A DNA stretch of 64,000 bases from PALSA-129 sp050014595. Its GTDB lineage: Bacteria > Acidobacteriota > Terriglobia > Bryobacterales > Bryobacteraceae. Below the pieces are notes generated by a model. That model was not told where the DNA came from, did no database searches, and worked only from the letters and a program-made list of their open reading frames with translations. Below are positions 49,121 to 57,878 of this stretch, in pieces. Positions within the stretch are counted from its first letter, which is position 1; every line of letters begins with the position of its first letter. The DNA is taken from positions 209,401-273,400 of the forward strand of contig JBEKDA010000001.1 in the NCBI GenBank assembly GCA_050014595.1. The letters run 5' to 3'. The translations under genes and the position numbers were made by a program.

Positions 49121-52100
49121 ATGAGGTTCACCAAATCGAAAGGTTTTGCCGCAGCCATGTTGCTGTTGGCTGCGCTCGCGCTATTCAATCCACGTGCGAT
49201 TGCACAATCAACCACCACCGGGTCTGTGACCGTCACCGTCGTGGATCCCAGCGGATCGGCCGTTCCAAACGCCCAATTGGAAATCAAGGATACCAGCACC
49301 AACATCGTGCAGAAGGCCCCCACCGGAGCGTCCGGCACGTACACGTTTCCCAGCCTGTCGTTCGGCATCTATCAATTGACCGTCACCGCCCAGGGTTTCC
49401 AGACCCAGGTATTCTCGTCGGTGCAGGTGGTGACCTCTCTCAACACCACCATTCAGGTCCCGCTCAAGCTGGGCGCAACTTCCGAATCCGTCACCGTGTC
49501 CACCAATGAAGTGCCGCTGGTCGAAGCCGAGTCCAGCGTGCTGGCCGACACCATCGACACCAAGCAGGTGACCAGCCTCCCCCTGCAAAATCGCAGCATG
49601 TTTGCCCTGGCATTCCTGATTCCCGGCTGGAGTTCCACCGGCCCCGGACTCACCGGCGGCACGTGGAACAATATGCCGGGAGGCGCCATTGTGAGCGCCG
49701 ATTTCGATGGCACCCAGGCCATCAGCAACCGCTTCCGCAGCGGTGGCTTCACCTACGGTACCTCGGTGGTGAATCCGCGCATTGAAGATGTCGCGGAAAT
49801 GACCATCCAGACCGCCCAGTTGGATCTGACCGGCAACGGCACCGCCGCCATGAAGATCAGCATCGTGACGCGCCGCGGCAGCAACGCGTTCCACGGCCGC
49901 CTCTACGAGGACTTCCAGAACACCGACTTGAACGCCAACTCCTGGCTCAATAACGCCCGCGGCCTGCCCCGAAACATCGTCAAGCTGAACGATTTCGGCG
50001 GCAGCATAGGCGGCCCCATCTGGAAGAACAAGCTGTTCTTCTTTGGCACCTATGCCGAATCCAAACAGCCATCCAGCATCACGGCCAGCTCTACTGCCGT
50101 GTTGGGCCCCCTCGCGCAGCAGGGCATTTTCCAGTACAAGGCGACCAACGGTTCCACTCAGTCCGTGAACCTGATGAACCTTGGGGTTGCTGCTGGAGGG
50201 ACCAACGTCATCAATTCCGCTGTCGCCTCCGAGTTCTCAGCCATCAATGGTGTTCTGGGCCAGGGAATTTTGACGGCGGGGTCCGATCCCAACCTCTCCA
50301 CTTTGAGTTGGCAGTATGCCGCCATCAGGACCGTCTATTACCCGGCGATGCGGTTCGACTTCAATGCCACCGAGAGGCTGCGGTTCAGCTTGTCCTATAC
50401 CCAAACCAAGACGGTCTACCCCGGTGCGAATGCCGCGAATTGGCCCGGCGGAATCGATACGGTGGATCTGACCTCAAGCAATAGCAACGATAAAATCGCG
50501 GGCTTCGGAGTGGACTACACCTTCCGCCCCACGTTATTTAATTCGTTCCACGCCGGGTACATGTATCAGTACAGCATTTTCGACCCGGAGAACCTGGGCC
50601 TCGACCTCACCAAAGTCCAGGAGATTTACTTCGGTTACGGAAACGGCCTGTACGACCGGAATTATCCCCGCCAAGCCATTTCCTCGTACTACCCCATGGT
50701 GAGCTGGAACGATAACTTGACTTGGCAGCGCGGCAGCCACACGATTGTTGCCGGCGGAGGTTATTACCATGAGCAGGACCACTACTGGAACGGTCCCGGC
50801 GGGTATCCCCAGATCTACCTCGGTTATAACGGAAACGAACCGACGTATAGTCCCTTGATCGCCGCACTGTCCTCCGCTGGTCTGAACACCACGCAGCAGG
50901 GCAGCGCTTCGGCCCTGTATGCCACGCTGATCGGACAGGTTGATTACGTAGACATCGGCGGGGGCGGGCGGCCGCTCGATACTAAGACCGGCCAGTACAA
51001 GCCGTTCGGCGCCTACAATCTGGATGAAGTCCAGCAATCGGGCAACATTTTCATTCAGGACCGCTGGCGCCTGAAGCCCAACCTCACACTGAATTTTGGG
51101 CTTCGCAACGACATGGTGGGTGACGACCACGATCTGAACGGGGCCTACGCCAACGCGTCTCCCGCCAATCTCTGGGGCCCCACTACGGTTGGCGCCATCT
51201 TCCAGCCTGGCGCCCTCGGCGGCATCGCGAATCCTACCTTCAACTCGCATGTGCATGCCTATGCCACCCAGTGGGTCAATCTGCAACCGGCGGCCGCGCT
51301 CGCCTGGAGCCCCAAGTTCGGCGGGTTCCTCGGCAACATTCTGCCGGATGGCAAAACCGTGATCCGCACCGGATGGTCGAAGAGGATGTACCAGGAAGGC
51401 GCGCAGAATTTCTGGGCCTATGCGTCCAATCAAGGTTCATTCTTCTTCCAGTCGGGCTCGGCGGTTCCCGATACCACCGGGGCGCTGGGAACCTTCCAGC
51501 CCGGCACGGTGCACCTGGGGCAGACGCTCCCGCAGTACGCGCTCTTCCCGACCACCTGGGCGCCCACCCTCCCGGAATCGACTCTGTCCTTTAACTCTTC
51601 GTTTTGGGCCATGAATCCAAATATCCGCCAGCCCTACGTGGAACAGTGGAATTTCGGCATCGAGCGGCAAATCGGCGCCGGCACGGCCCTGGAAGTCCGC
51701 TACGTCGGCAATGAAGGCCACCACGCTTGGTTTAACACTAACCTGAACGAAGTGAATATCCTCTCGAACGGGTTCCTCACCGAATTCCAAAACGCCCAGA
51801 GCAATCTGGCCATCAGCCAGGCCGCGGGCAAGGGCAACTCGTTCGCCAACCAGGGCCTGGCCGGACAGGTCCCGCTTCCCATCTTTGCCGCGGCATTCGG
51901 CACCACGACCGGCTCGCTCTACACCCAATTCACCACCCAACTGAAATCCGCCGCCACCGGCGGGACCGGCGCGGTAGGGACCGTGGCCAACACGCTGGCC
52001 AGCACGCAGAGTTATATCTGCAACATGTTCGGAGCCAAGTTCTCGCCCTGTGCGACTTTGGGCCTGGGCGGCGCGGGCACCAGTTATCCCATCAACTTCT

Positions 52101-52936
52101 GGGAGGTCAATCCTTTCGCTACGGGGAACTCCGTCAATTATCTGGACGCCGTGGGCCAATCCAATTACCACTCGCTGCAGGTCGAGCTTCGCCAGAGGTA
52201 CTGGCACGGTATGCAGTTCAACCTGAATTACACCCTGTCGCACTCGCTGGTGCTGGGACCGGTGAACGGTTACCAGGCCAACGCCGGCGGTTCCTACCTC
52301 ACCGATCGCAATTTCCGGCTCAGTTACCGGCCGAGCAGCTACGATATCCGCAACATCTTCCATGCCAGCGGCGGCTACGACCTTCCCTTCGGCAAGGGCA
52401 AGGCGTTCCTGAGCGGCAGCAAGCTGGGCAACGAAGTCCTCGGCGGTTGGAATCTCTCGACCATCATCATCATGCAAAGCGGACCGCCCATTCAGTTCAG
52501 CGGCGGTTATGCCACTTTGAACGCGTCCGCCAACAGCGGCGTGGTATTCGCGCCCGGCGTCACCGGGCGGCAGATACAGAACGCCCTGACCGTTACCCGC
52601 ATCGGAAGTCCCTGGGTACAGACCTTCCCGAGTCTGGTTGCCGCCAACGGAGGGGTCTCGCCCAATTACTACACTCCCAATGTGACCGCTGGCCAATTGG
52701 CCAACTTCAATTACATTTACGGACTGCATTGGTTCAACGCCGATCTCGCGGTCAACAAGAGCATTCCCATCCGCGAATCGGTCCGAATGACCATCCAAGG
52801 CCAATTCCTGAATGTCTTCAATCACCCGGCATTCAGCGCAGGCGGCATCGGCGCGACCAGCCTGACCTTCGGGCAAAGCACCAGCCTGATCACCACGGCT
52901 CGCCGTATCGAACTGAGAGCCAATATCGAGTTCTAA
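49121..52936 (+). CDS. Oar-like TonB-dependent receptor
   Basis: The 1271-aa product has a signal peptide (MLLLAALALFNPRAIAQS), a CarboxypepD_reg domain at about 27-110 (GSVTVTVVDPSGSAVPNAQL; GASGTYTFPSLSFGIYQLTV), a plug at about 120-240 (ESSVLADTIDTKQVTSLPLQ; VTRRGSNAFHGRLYEDFQN) and a long outer-membrane barrel ending in the usual terminal Phe (RIELRANIEF). AAGGGGTG precedes the start. Such receptors take up oligosaccharides or other large ligands. With no SusD-like gene nearby, it probably works alone in importing arabinose-rich oligosaccharides (inferred from context and the operator in its promoter). Confidence 0.9.
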   Translation: MRFTKSKGFAAAMLLLAALALFNPRAIAQSTTTGSVTVTVVDPSGSAVPNAQLEIKDTSTNIVQKAPTGASGTYTFPSLSFGIYQLTVTAQGFQTQVFSSVQVVTSLNTTIQVPLKLGATSESVTVSTNEVPLVEAESSVLADTIDTKQVTSLPLQNRSMFALAFLIPGWSSTGPGLTGGTWNNMPGGAIVSADFDGTQAISNRFRSGGFTYGTSVVNPRIEDVAEMTIQTAQLDLTGNGTAAMKISIVTRRGSNAFHGRLYEDFQNTDLNANSWLNNARGLPRNIVKLNDFGGSIGGPIWKNKLFFFGTYAESKQPSSITASSTAVLGPLAQQGIFQYKATNGSTQSVNLMNLGVAAGGTNVINSAVASEFSAINGVLGQGILTAGSDPNLSTLSWQYAAIRTVYYPAMRFDFNATERLRFSLSYTQTKTVYPGANAANWPGGIDTVDLTSSNSNDKIAGFGVDYTFRPTLFNSFHAGYMYQYSIFDPENLGLDLTKVQEIYFGYGNGLYDRNYPRQAISSYYPMVSWNDNLTWQRGSHTIVAGGGYYHEQDHYWNGPGGYPQIYLGYNGNEPTYSPLIAALSSAGLNTTQQGSASALYATLIGQVDYVDIGGGGRPLDTKTGQYKPFGAYNLDEVQQSGNIFIQDRWRLKPNLTLNFGLRNDMVGDDHDLNGAYANASPANLWGPTTVGAIFQPGALGGIANPTFNSHVHAYATQWVNLQPAAALAWSPKFGGFLGNILPDGKTVIRTGWSKRMYQEGAQNFWAYASNQGSFFFQSGSAVPDTTGALGTFQPGTVHLGQTLPQYALFPTTWAPTLPESTLSFNSSFWAMNPNIRQPYVEQWNFGIERQIGAGTALEVRYVGNEGHHAWFNTNLNEVNILSNGFLTEFQNAQSNLAISQAAGKGNSFANQGLAGQVPLPIFAAAFGTTTGSLYTQFTTQLKSAATGGTGAVGTVANTLASTQSYICNMFGAKFSPCATLGLGGAGTSYPINFWEVNPFATGNSVNYLDAVGQSNYHSLQVELRQRYWHGMQFNLNYTLSHSLVLGPVNGYQANAGGSYLTDRNFRLSYRPSSYDIRNIFHASGGYDLPFGKGKAFLSGSKLGNEVLGGWNLSTIIIMQSGPPIQFSGGYATLNASANSGVVFAPGVTGRQIQNALTVTRIGSPWVQTFPSLVAANGGVSPNYYTPNVTAGQLANFNYIYGLHWFNADLAVNKSIPIRESVRMTIQGQFLNVFNHPAFSAGGIGATSLTFGQSTSLITTARRIELRANIEF

Positions 52937-53008
52937 CAGCCACCTGACTCGACCAACTCGAGGGCGCGGCACAGCAATGTGCTGCGCCTTTTGAGTTAGT
53001 AAGACCAA

Positions 53009-53041
53009 CTGGTAGCGCCGGCGGTCTTGCCGCCGGTGTTT
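53009..53041. repeat. 33-bp palindromic dispersed repeat, copy 2
   Basis: Exact inverted copy of 18123-18155. It lies tail to tail between the TonB receptor gene and the GH146-type gene and could terminate both transcripts. Confidence 0.7.
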
Positions 53042-53072
53042 GACAGACCTCCCGGCCTGGCCCCACAGTGCC

Positions 53073-55145
53073 CTACGTCACCTGCCAGTACACCGAGTAT
53101 CTCTTGTCTGTGATGCTATGGAGCGGCTCCAGCGTGACGTCCTTCTGCTGGCCGGTGGTGCGGAACGTCAACGGTTGATCCGCCGGCTTGATCCATGAAG
53201 CCGGGTCGTCGCCCGCCGCCTTGAAGACCGGCGCCTGCATCTGCATTCGGAACGTATTCGGCCCTTCCTGCCCGTTCACCATGCGCTCCGTGAGTCCCTC
53301 GTTTCCCAGATCGCCCGCCAGCACCAGCGGCCCGTAGAGCACCGCCTGCATCTTAGGATCGTCGGGCATCGATTCCACCGAGAGATGCATCGGCATCGCC
53401 ATCTCGATACGGTCGCCTGTCTTCCACGCGCGCGAAATCTCGAGGTAGCTGCCCGGCGCGGCCGTGGCATCGAGCGTCCTGCCGTTCACTTTCACCGTGG
53501 GCCCCTGTTGCAGCCAGCCCGGGATGCGCAACCGCAGCGCCAGTTGCACCGGCTTCTCCGCCGTCACCACCAGGGCGGTCGCCGGCTCCATCGGGAACTT
53601 GGTCTCCTGCCGCAAGCGGAAGCCCTTTTCGTTCCAGTTCAGCTCCGAAGGAATAAACAGGTTGACGAACAGCCCCGCGTCGTCGTGCCAGTAGATGCTG
53701 TCGTTGAGCTTGGAATATTCCTCCACGCCCGACCCCGTGCAGCACCAGAACGATTGATCTTCGCTCGACCACGTGCGCCACGCGCCCGGTGTGAGCGACA
53801 GGTAATACTGCGTGTGCCCGGTCTTTGGCTGAATCGTGCCCATCCGATGATTCAGCAGCGTGCGCTCGTAGTAATCGAAGTAGCGCGGGTCGGCGTCCCA
53901 GGAATACAGGTGGCGCGCCACTTTGAGCATGTTGTAAGAGCAGCAGCACTCGGCGGTCGCCCCGCTCTGCCTCAATTCGTGAGCCAGGAAGCGCGGCTGC
54001 GTGAGCCAGCCTTCCGCGTTGCTGGTGCCGCCCGTCACATAGGTGCGGCCAGTCGAAACCGTGTAATAGAAATAGTCGGCCACGTTATAGAAGCGCCGGT
54101 CGCCGGAAATTTCGTAGCGGCGCGCCGCGGCGATCACCTGCGGGATGTGCGTGTTGGTGTGCAGGCCGCGCAGTTCGTCGCGCCCCATGGCCAGCGGATT
54201 CACGAAGACCTTCTTGGTGAACCGGTCGCCGGCCTTCGCCCACCGGTCGTTGTTGGTGGCCGCCGCCAGGTTGTACAACACCTCCGCCATGCCGCCGTAC
54301 TCGGTGTTCAGAATCTCCTGCATGTGCTCTTCGGATTTCGAGGCCGTCCACGTGTCCGCCCAGTCCGCCATGCCTTCGAGCACTTTGAGCGCCTGCTGGT
54401 TGCCGCCGACGTTGTACATATCGAACATGCCGGCCATGATCTTGTGGATGGTGTAGAACGGCGCCCACGGAATCGTCTGGCTCACGTCCGGCGCCACCCG
54501 CGGAGCGTTCGGATCGCGCGGCGGGCGCGGCTTGCCGGCCAGGCGGTCCAGCCGTTCCCAGAACGAAGCAGGGAAAGCGCTCAGATATCCGCCGCCCAGT
54601 TTTTCCTGGCACTTGGCCAGTTCCGCCACCATCAGATCGGCTTTGGCTTTCGCGTCTTTGTCGCCGGTCGCGGCCCACAGTTGCGCGCTGGCGGAGAGAA
54701 AGTGTCCCGTGAAATGGCCGCGCAATTCGGTGGCGCGCTGCCCGTCCGCCGGCCGCTCCCAGTTCCCGCTGCCGCCGCCCGCGAATCCTTGCGACTGGCC
54801 CGTGGGCAGCCCCGCATTCACACGAAAATTGTACAGCAGCCGGTCCGCGTCGAGCCGCGACATGTAGCCCTGGTTCCAATCCTGCGCATCGTGGAAAATG
54901 CCCGGCAGCAGCCGGACCTGCGTCATAGGGAACGGCCGCGCCTTCAGCGCCACGTCTTTCCGCGTAAATTCGATCGACCCCTGGAACGGCGGGATCACCG
55001 CGATAGTGCCGCCGCGCATCGCCGGCGTCACGCTGGTATTGGGGTCGGGAATGCCGACCGGGGGCGTTTGCTGGGGTGCGGCCGGCGGTTGTGCCAGCGC
55101 CGGCACCGCGGCCACCATAGCTCCAAAACCACGACGAGTAATCAT
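53073..55145 (-). CDS. Secreted DUF1680 glycosidase, GH146/GH127-like (beta-L-arabinofuranosidase type)
   Basis: The start at MITRRGFGAMVAAVPALAQP (55145), with AAGGA 8 nt upstream, gives 690 aa and a Tat-like signal (TRRGFGAM). The (alpha/alpha)6 barrel carries TEYGGMAEVLYNLAAATNND, RGLHTNTHIPQVIAAARRY and TYVTGGTSNAEGW. The zinc/cysteine site of this clan is visible as SGATAECCCSYNMLKV (E399, C400-C402) and SFWCCTGSGVEEY (C468, C469). In GH127/GH146 a zinc-bound cysteine is the nucleophile. The likely substrate is beta-linked L-arabinofuranose at chain ends. A candidate LacI operator lies 19 bp upstream (55164-55177). Confidence 0.87.
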   Translation of the reverse strand: MITRRGFGAMVAAVPALAQPPAAPQQTPPVGIPDPNTSVTPAMRGGTIAVIPPFQGSIEFTRKDVALKARPFPMTQVRLLPGIFHDAQDWNQGYMSRLDADRLLYNFRVNAGLPTGQSQGFAGGGSGNWERPADGQRATELRGHFTGHFLSASAQLWAATGDKDAKAKADLMVAELAKCQEKLGGGYLSAFPASFWERLDRLAGKPRPPRDPNAPRVAPDVSQTIPWAPFYTIHKIMAGMFDMYNVGGNQQALKVLEGMADWADTWTASKSEEHMQEILNTEYGGMAEVLYNLAAATNNDRWAKAGDRFTKKVFVNPLAMGRDELRGLHTNTHIPQVIAAARRYEISGDRRFYNVADYFYYTVSTGRTYVTGGTSNAEGWLTQPRFLAHELRQSGATAECCCSYNMLKVARHLYSWDADPRYFDYYERTLLNHRMGTIQPKTGHTQYYLSLTPGAWRTWSSEDQSFWCCTGSGVEEYSKLNDSIYWHDDAGLFVNLFIPSELNWNEKGFRLRQETKFPMEPATALVVTAEKPVQLALRLRIPGWLQQGPTVKVNGRTLDATAAPGSYLEISRAWKTGDRIEMAMPMHLSVESMPDDPKMQAVLYGPLVLAGDLGNEGLTERMVNGQEGPNTFRMQMQAPVFKAAGDDPASWIKPADQPLTFRTTGQQKDVTLEPLHSITDKRYSVYWQVT

Positions 55146-55163
55146 GTCTTTATCCTTCCACAT

Positions 55164-55177
55164 TGGAATCGCTTACA
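55164..55177 (-). promoter_or_regulatory. Candidate LacI-type operator upstream of the GH146-type gene
   Basis: On the plus strand it reads TGGAATCGCTTACA, a match to TGNNANCGCTNNCA. A -10-like CATAAT (55184-55179, minus strand) lies just upstream, so a bound repressor would cover the transcription start of the gene. Confidence 0.6.
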
Positions 55178-55201
55178 TTATGTCAAATACACCAGTCAGC
55201 G

Positions 55202-55278
55202 TGGGGCAGGCGCTTTCGCCTGCCAACCCCATGGTGGGGCGGGCGCCCTCGCCCGCGCCGGACCCCCTGGTCCGGCTC
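55202..55278. repeat. Cluster of GC-rich hairpins
   Basis: Two related hairpins (GGCAGGCGCTTTCGCCTGCC and GGCGGGCGCCCTCGCCCGC) are followed by GGACCCCCTGGTCC. Similar sequence occurs once at about 34434-34455 (GGCAGGCGCCTTCGCCCGCC), and a related hairpin pair at about 47840-47880. These are intergenic palindromes of a kind I associate with Solibacter genomes; a terminator function is possible. Confidence 0.5.
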
Positions 55279-55314
55279 CTGCTACGCCACGTCACCTTCC
55301 TGCTCTTACCCCCA

Positions 55315-57774
55315 TTACTCCACGTGCCACTTATTCACGCCCGCCGACCAGTTAGCTTGAATTACTAACTCCAGCCGCACCGCGTTGGTAGTTACCGGCT
55401 TGAAAGTAACTTCGTTATACGCCCCCTTTTCCACGTTATAAGGCCCCAGATTTTCCACCGGTTTCCATTGGTCGCCGTCCTGGTACAGCAGCCTCCACGA
55501 CGCCGGCACGCCGCAGCCGCCCCCGGTCGTGCTGTCGTCGAACCAGAACACGTCGCTGTGCGACAGTTTGTGCGGCTGGTCAAATGTGTACTGCACCCAG
55601 ACGGTGGTGTTCCGCGTGGGCCACCAGTCGAAATGCGTGCCGTTTTCGCCGCCCGCGGGCTCCTCGCCGTCCTGCAGCGTGCCGGTCGAGGCCATGCCGC
55701 CTTGGGGTGGCCGCGACACCGTGATCTTCGCCGTATCCGTGATCGTCGGCAGTGCGGCCGGCTTCGCACTGGCTTCTGAAGTGGGCAGCCACACCGTCAT
55801 CTCGCCGCGTCCGCGATTGGCCCACGCGTAGTAAGGAATCGCCGTGAAGGCCTGCTCGGTCTTCACCGTCTGGCCCTGCGCGTCTTTGTTCAGCGCCATT
55901 GCCTTCCCCTTGATCACTTCCACGCCTTTCAACAGGTCGGGCCTGAACTCCGCCGTCAGCGTCGCGCCATCCGGCAGCATCAGGTTGCGCACCTTGCCGT
56001 TGGGGTTGTCCACCCACTCGGCCGCGTAGACAATCGGACCGCGCTGCAAAGCCACGCGCCCTCGGTCGGCCATCACCTGGTCGTTCGCCGCCACCCGCCG
56101 CACCGGCATCGGCAGGCTCAGCTCTATGGCGTCGCCTTTCGCCCAGGTGCGCGTCAGCGCCACGTATCCTTTATCGATCTTGACCGGAACCGTCTTGCCG
56201 TTCACCTTCAAAACCGCCGCTAGCGTGCTCTTATCCGTGAAGCGGTAAAGGTCGCTGGGGATCGGCTCATTGCGCGCCCAACCCGGAATGCGTACGTTCA
56301 CTGTCAGGGCCGCGCTCTGGTCCGGATTCACCGTCATCTTCACGTTGCCGTCCCATGGGTAGCGCGTTTCCTGAGTTACGTTCACCGTGCGCCCGTTGTC
56401 CATCTTGATCTCGGCCGTCGAGCCCATATAAAGGTTCACCCACAGGGCGTCGCCGCGCTGCGCGTAAACGTAACCCGGCACCGACGCCATGAAGCGCGTG
56501 ATGTTACCGGGGCAGCAGGCCACTCCGAACCACTCGCTGCGCTGGTCCTTGTTGGCCTTGCCCGTGGCTTCCAGCGGATTCTGGTAGAAAAACGTCTTCC
56601 CATCCAGCGCCACGCCGGAAATCAGCCCGTTGTAGAGCGTCCGCTCCATCACGTCGATATACTTGCCGTCGGCGTGCAGCAGGAACAGCCGCTGGTTCCA
56701 GTAGTCGTTGCCCACCGCCGCGCAGGTTTCGTTATACGCGCTCATGTTGGGCAACTCGTAGTCGTTGCCGAACGCCTCCCCGGCGCCCCGCGCGCCCACC
56801 CCACCCGTGACGTGGATTTTCCTGCCCGCCACGTTGTCCCAAATCTTGTCGATGGCATTCACGTAGGCGGTATCGCCCGTCAGCGCCGCCACATCCGCCA
56901 TGCCCGAATACAGGTACTCCGCGCGCACCGCGTGGCCCACCGCTTCGGTCTGGTCCACCACCTTCTTATACGACTGGTTGTATTGCGGCTCGCGCGCATT
57001 CCTCACCTGAGGCTGCGTATCCGGCCCGCGCGCATCCAGCATGAACTTCGCCAGGTTCAGATATCGCTCGTCGCCCGTTACGCGGTACAGTTTTGCGAGG
57101 CCCATCTCCGTGATCTCGTGGCCCGGCCAGATGACGCGCTTGCCTGGACCGAATGTATCCACCAGCAGGTTCGCCGTCCGGATGGCCACGTCCAGCAGGT
57201 TGCGCTTGCCCGTCGCCAGGTAGTGCGCCGCCGCCGCTTCGTAGAGATGGCCCAGGTCGTAGAGCTCGTGGCTGTCCACTTCTTCCAGCGTCCACCGCTG
57301 CGGGCTCGACCACGGATGCGGATGCAGCGGATCGATGGTGCGCGCCGTATAGAGATAGCCGTCCGCCTCCTGCGCCGCCGCGATCTTGGCGATCAGTCCG
57401 TCGAGATAGGCGTCGAGCTTCGGATCCGGGTGTACGCTCAGCGTGTACGACGCCCCTTCGATCACCTTATACACGTCCGAATCGTCAAACGGATACCCCG
57501 GCGGTTTGTGATTCTCGAACGGAATGCCCTTCAGCGCCTCGGCCGCGCGAATAAAGTTGTCCACGCGCCCGGTTTCCTCCTCTTTCTGAAAAGCGAACGG
57601 GATGGTCACCGTGCGGTTCGTCTCGATGCGCGGCGCCCAGAAATTGTCGTTGACGTGAACCGCCGTGAAGGGAACCGGCTTCACCGGGTAATCCCGCGGC
57701 GCTGTCTGGGCCTCCCCACACGGGAGCCATGCCAGAAAAACAGCCAGTCCTGCAATCGCTTTCATGAGGCCCAT
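55315..57774 (-). CDS. Secreted GH127 beta-L-arabinofuranosidase-like protein
   Basis: The product is 819 aa (the next ATG, 9 nt in, is also plausible) with a signal peptide (MKAIAGLAVFLAWLPCGEAQ). The GH127 barrel shows VHVNDNFWAPRIETNRTVTI, RWTLEEVDSHELYDLGHLYE and IHVTGGVGARGAGEAF. The zinc/cysteine site is complete: SAYNETCAAVGNDYW (E349, C351) and WFGVACCPGNITRFM (C420, C421), with spacing close to HypBA1 (E338, C340, C417, C418). A C-terminal discoidin-like domain (about 690-819) probably binds carbohydrate. The gene is divergent from galM, and the candidate operator lies in that shared region. Confidence 0.9.
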   Translation of the reverse strand: MGLMKAIAGLAVFLAWLPCGEAQTAPRDYPVKPVPFTAVHVNDNFWAPRIETNRTVTIPFAFQKEEETGRVDNFIRAAEALKGIPFENHKPPGYPFDDSDVYKVIEGASYTLSVHPDPKLDAYLDGLIAKIAAAQEADGYLYTARTIDPLHPHPWSSPQRWTLEEVDSHELYDLGHLYEAAAAHYLATGKRNLLDVAIRTANLLVDTFGPGKRVIWPGHEITEMGLAKLYRVTGDERYLNLAKFMLDARGPDTQPQVRNAREPQYNQSYKKVVDQTEAVGHAVRAEYLYSGMADVAALTGDTAYVNAIDKIWDNVAGRKIHVTGGVGARGAGEAFGNDYELPNMSAYNETCAAVGNDYWNQRLFLLHADGKYIDVMERTLYNGLISGVALDGKTFFYQNPLEATGKANKDQRSEWFGVACCPGNITRFMASVPGYVYAQRGDALWVNLYMGSTAEIKMDNGRTVNVTQETRYPWDGNVKMTVNPDQSAALTVNVRIPGWARNEPIPSDLYRFTDKSTLAAVLKVNGKTVPVKIDKGYVALTRTWAKGDAIELSLPMPVRRVAANDQVMADRGRVALQRGPIVYAAEWVDNPNGKVRNLMLPDGATLTAEFRPDLLKGVEVIKGKAMALNKDAQGQTVKTEQAFTAIPYYAWANRGRGEMTVWLPTSEASAKPAALPTITDTAKITVSRPPQGGMASTGTLQDGEEPAGGENGTHFDWWPTRNTTVWVQYTFDQPHKLSHSDVFWFDDSTTGGGCGVPASWRLLYQDGDQWKPVENLGPYNVEKGAYNEVTFKPVTTNAVRLELVIQANWSAGVNKWHVE

Positions 57775-57878
57775 TGTAATCCGTCCCGGGCCCATTCGCA
57801 CCTCGCTTGTTCTTTTTTGGACCACCTACCCGCTATTGTTTCGTTATACAATGGCGGTCTCCTGGAGGTATTGCAGAA

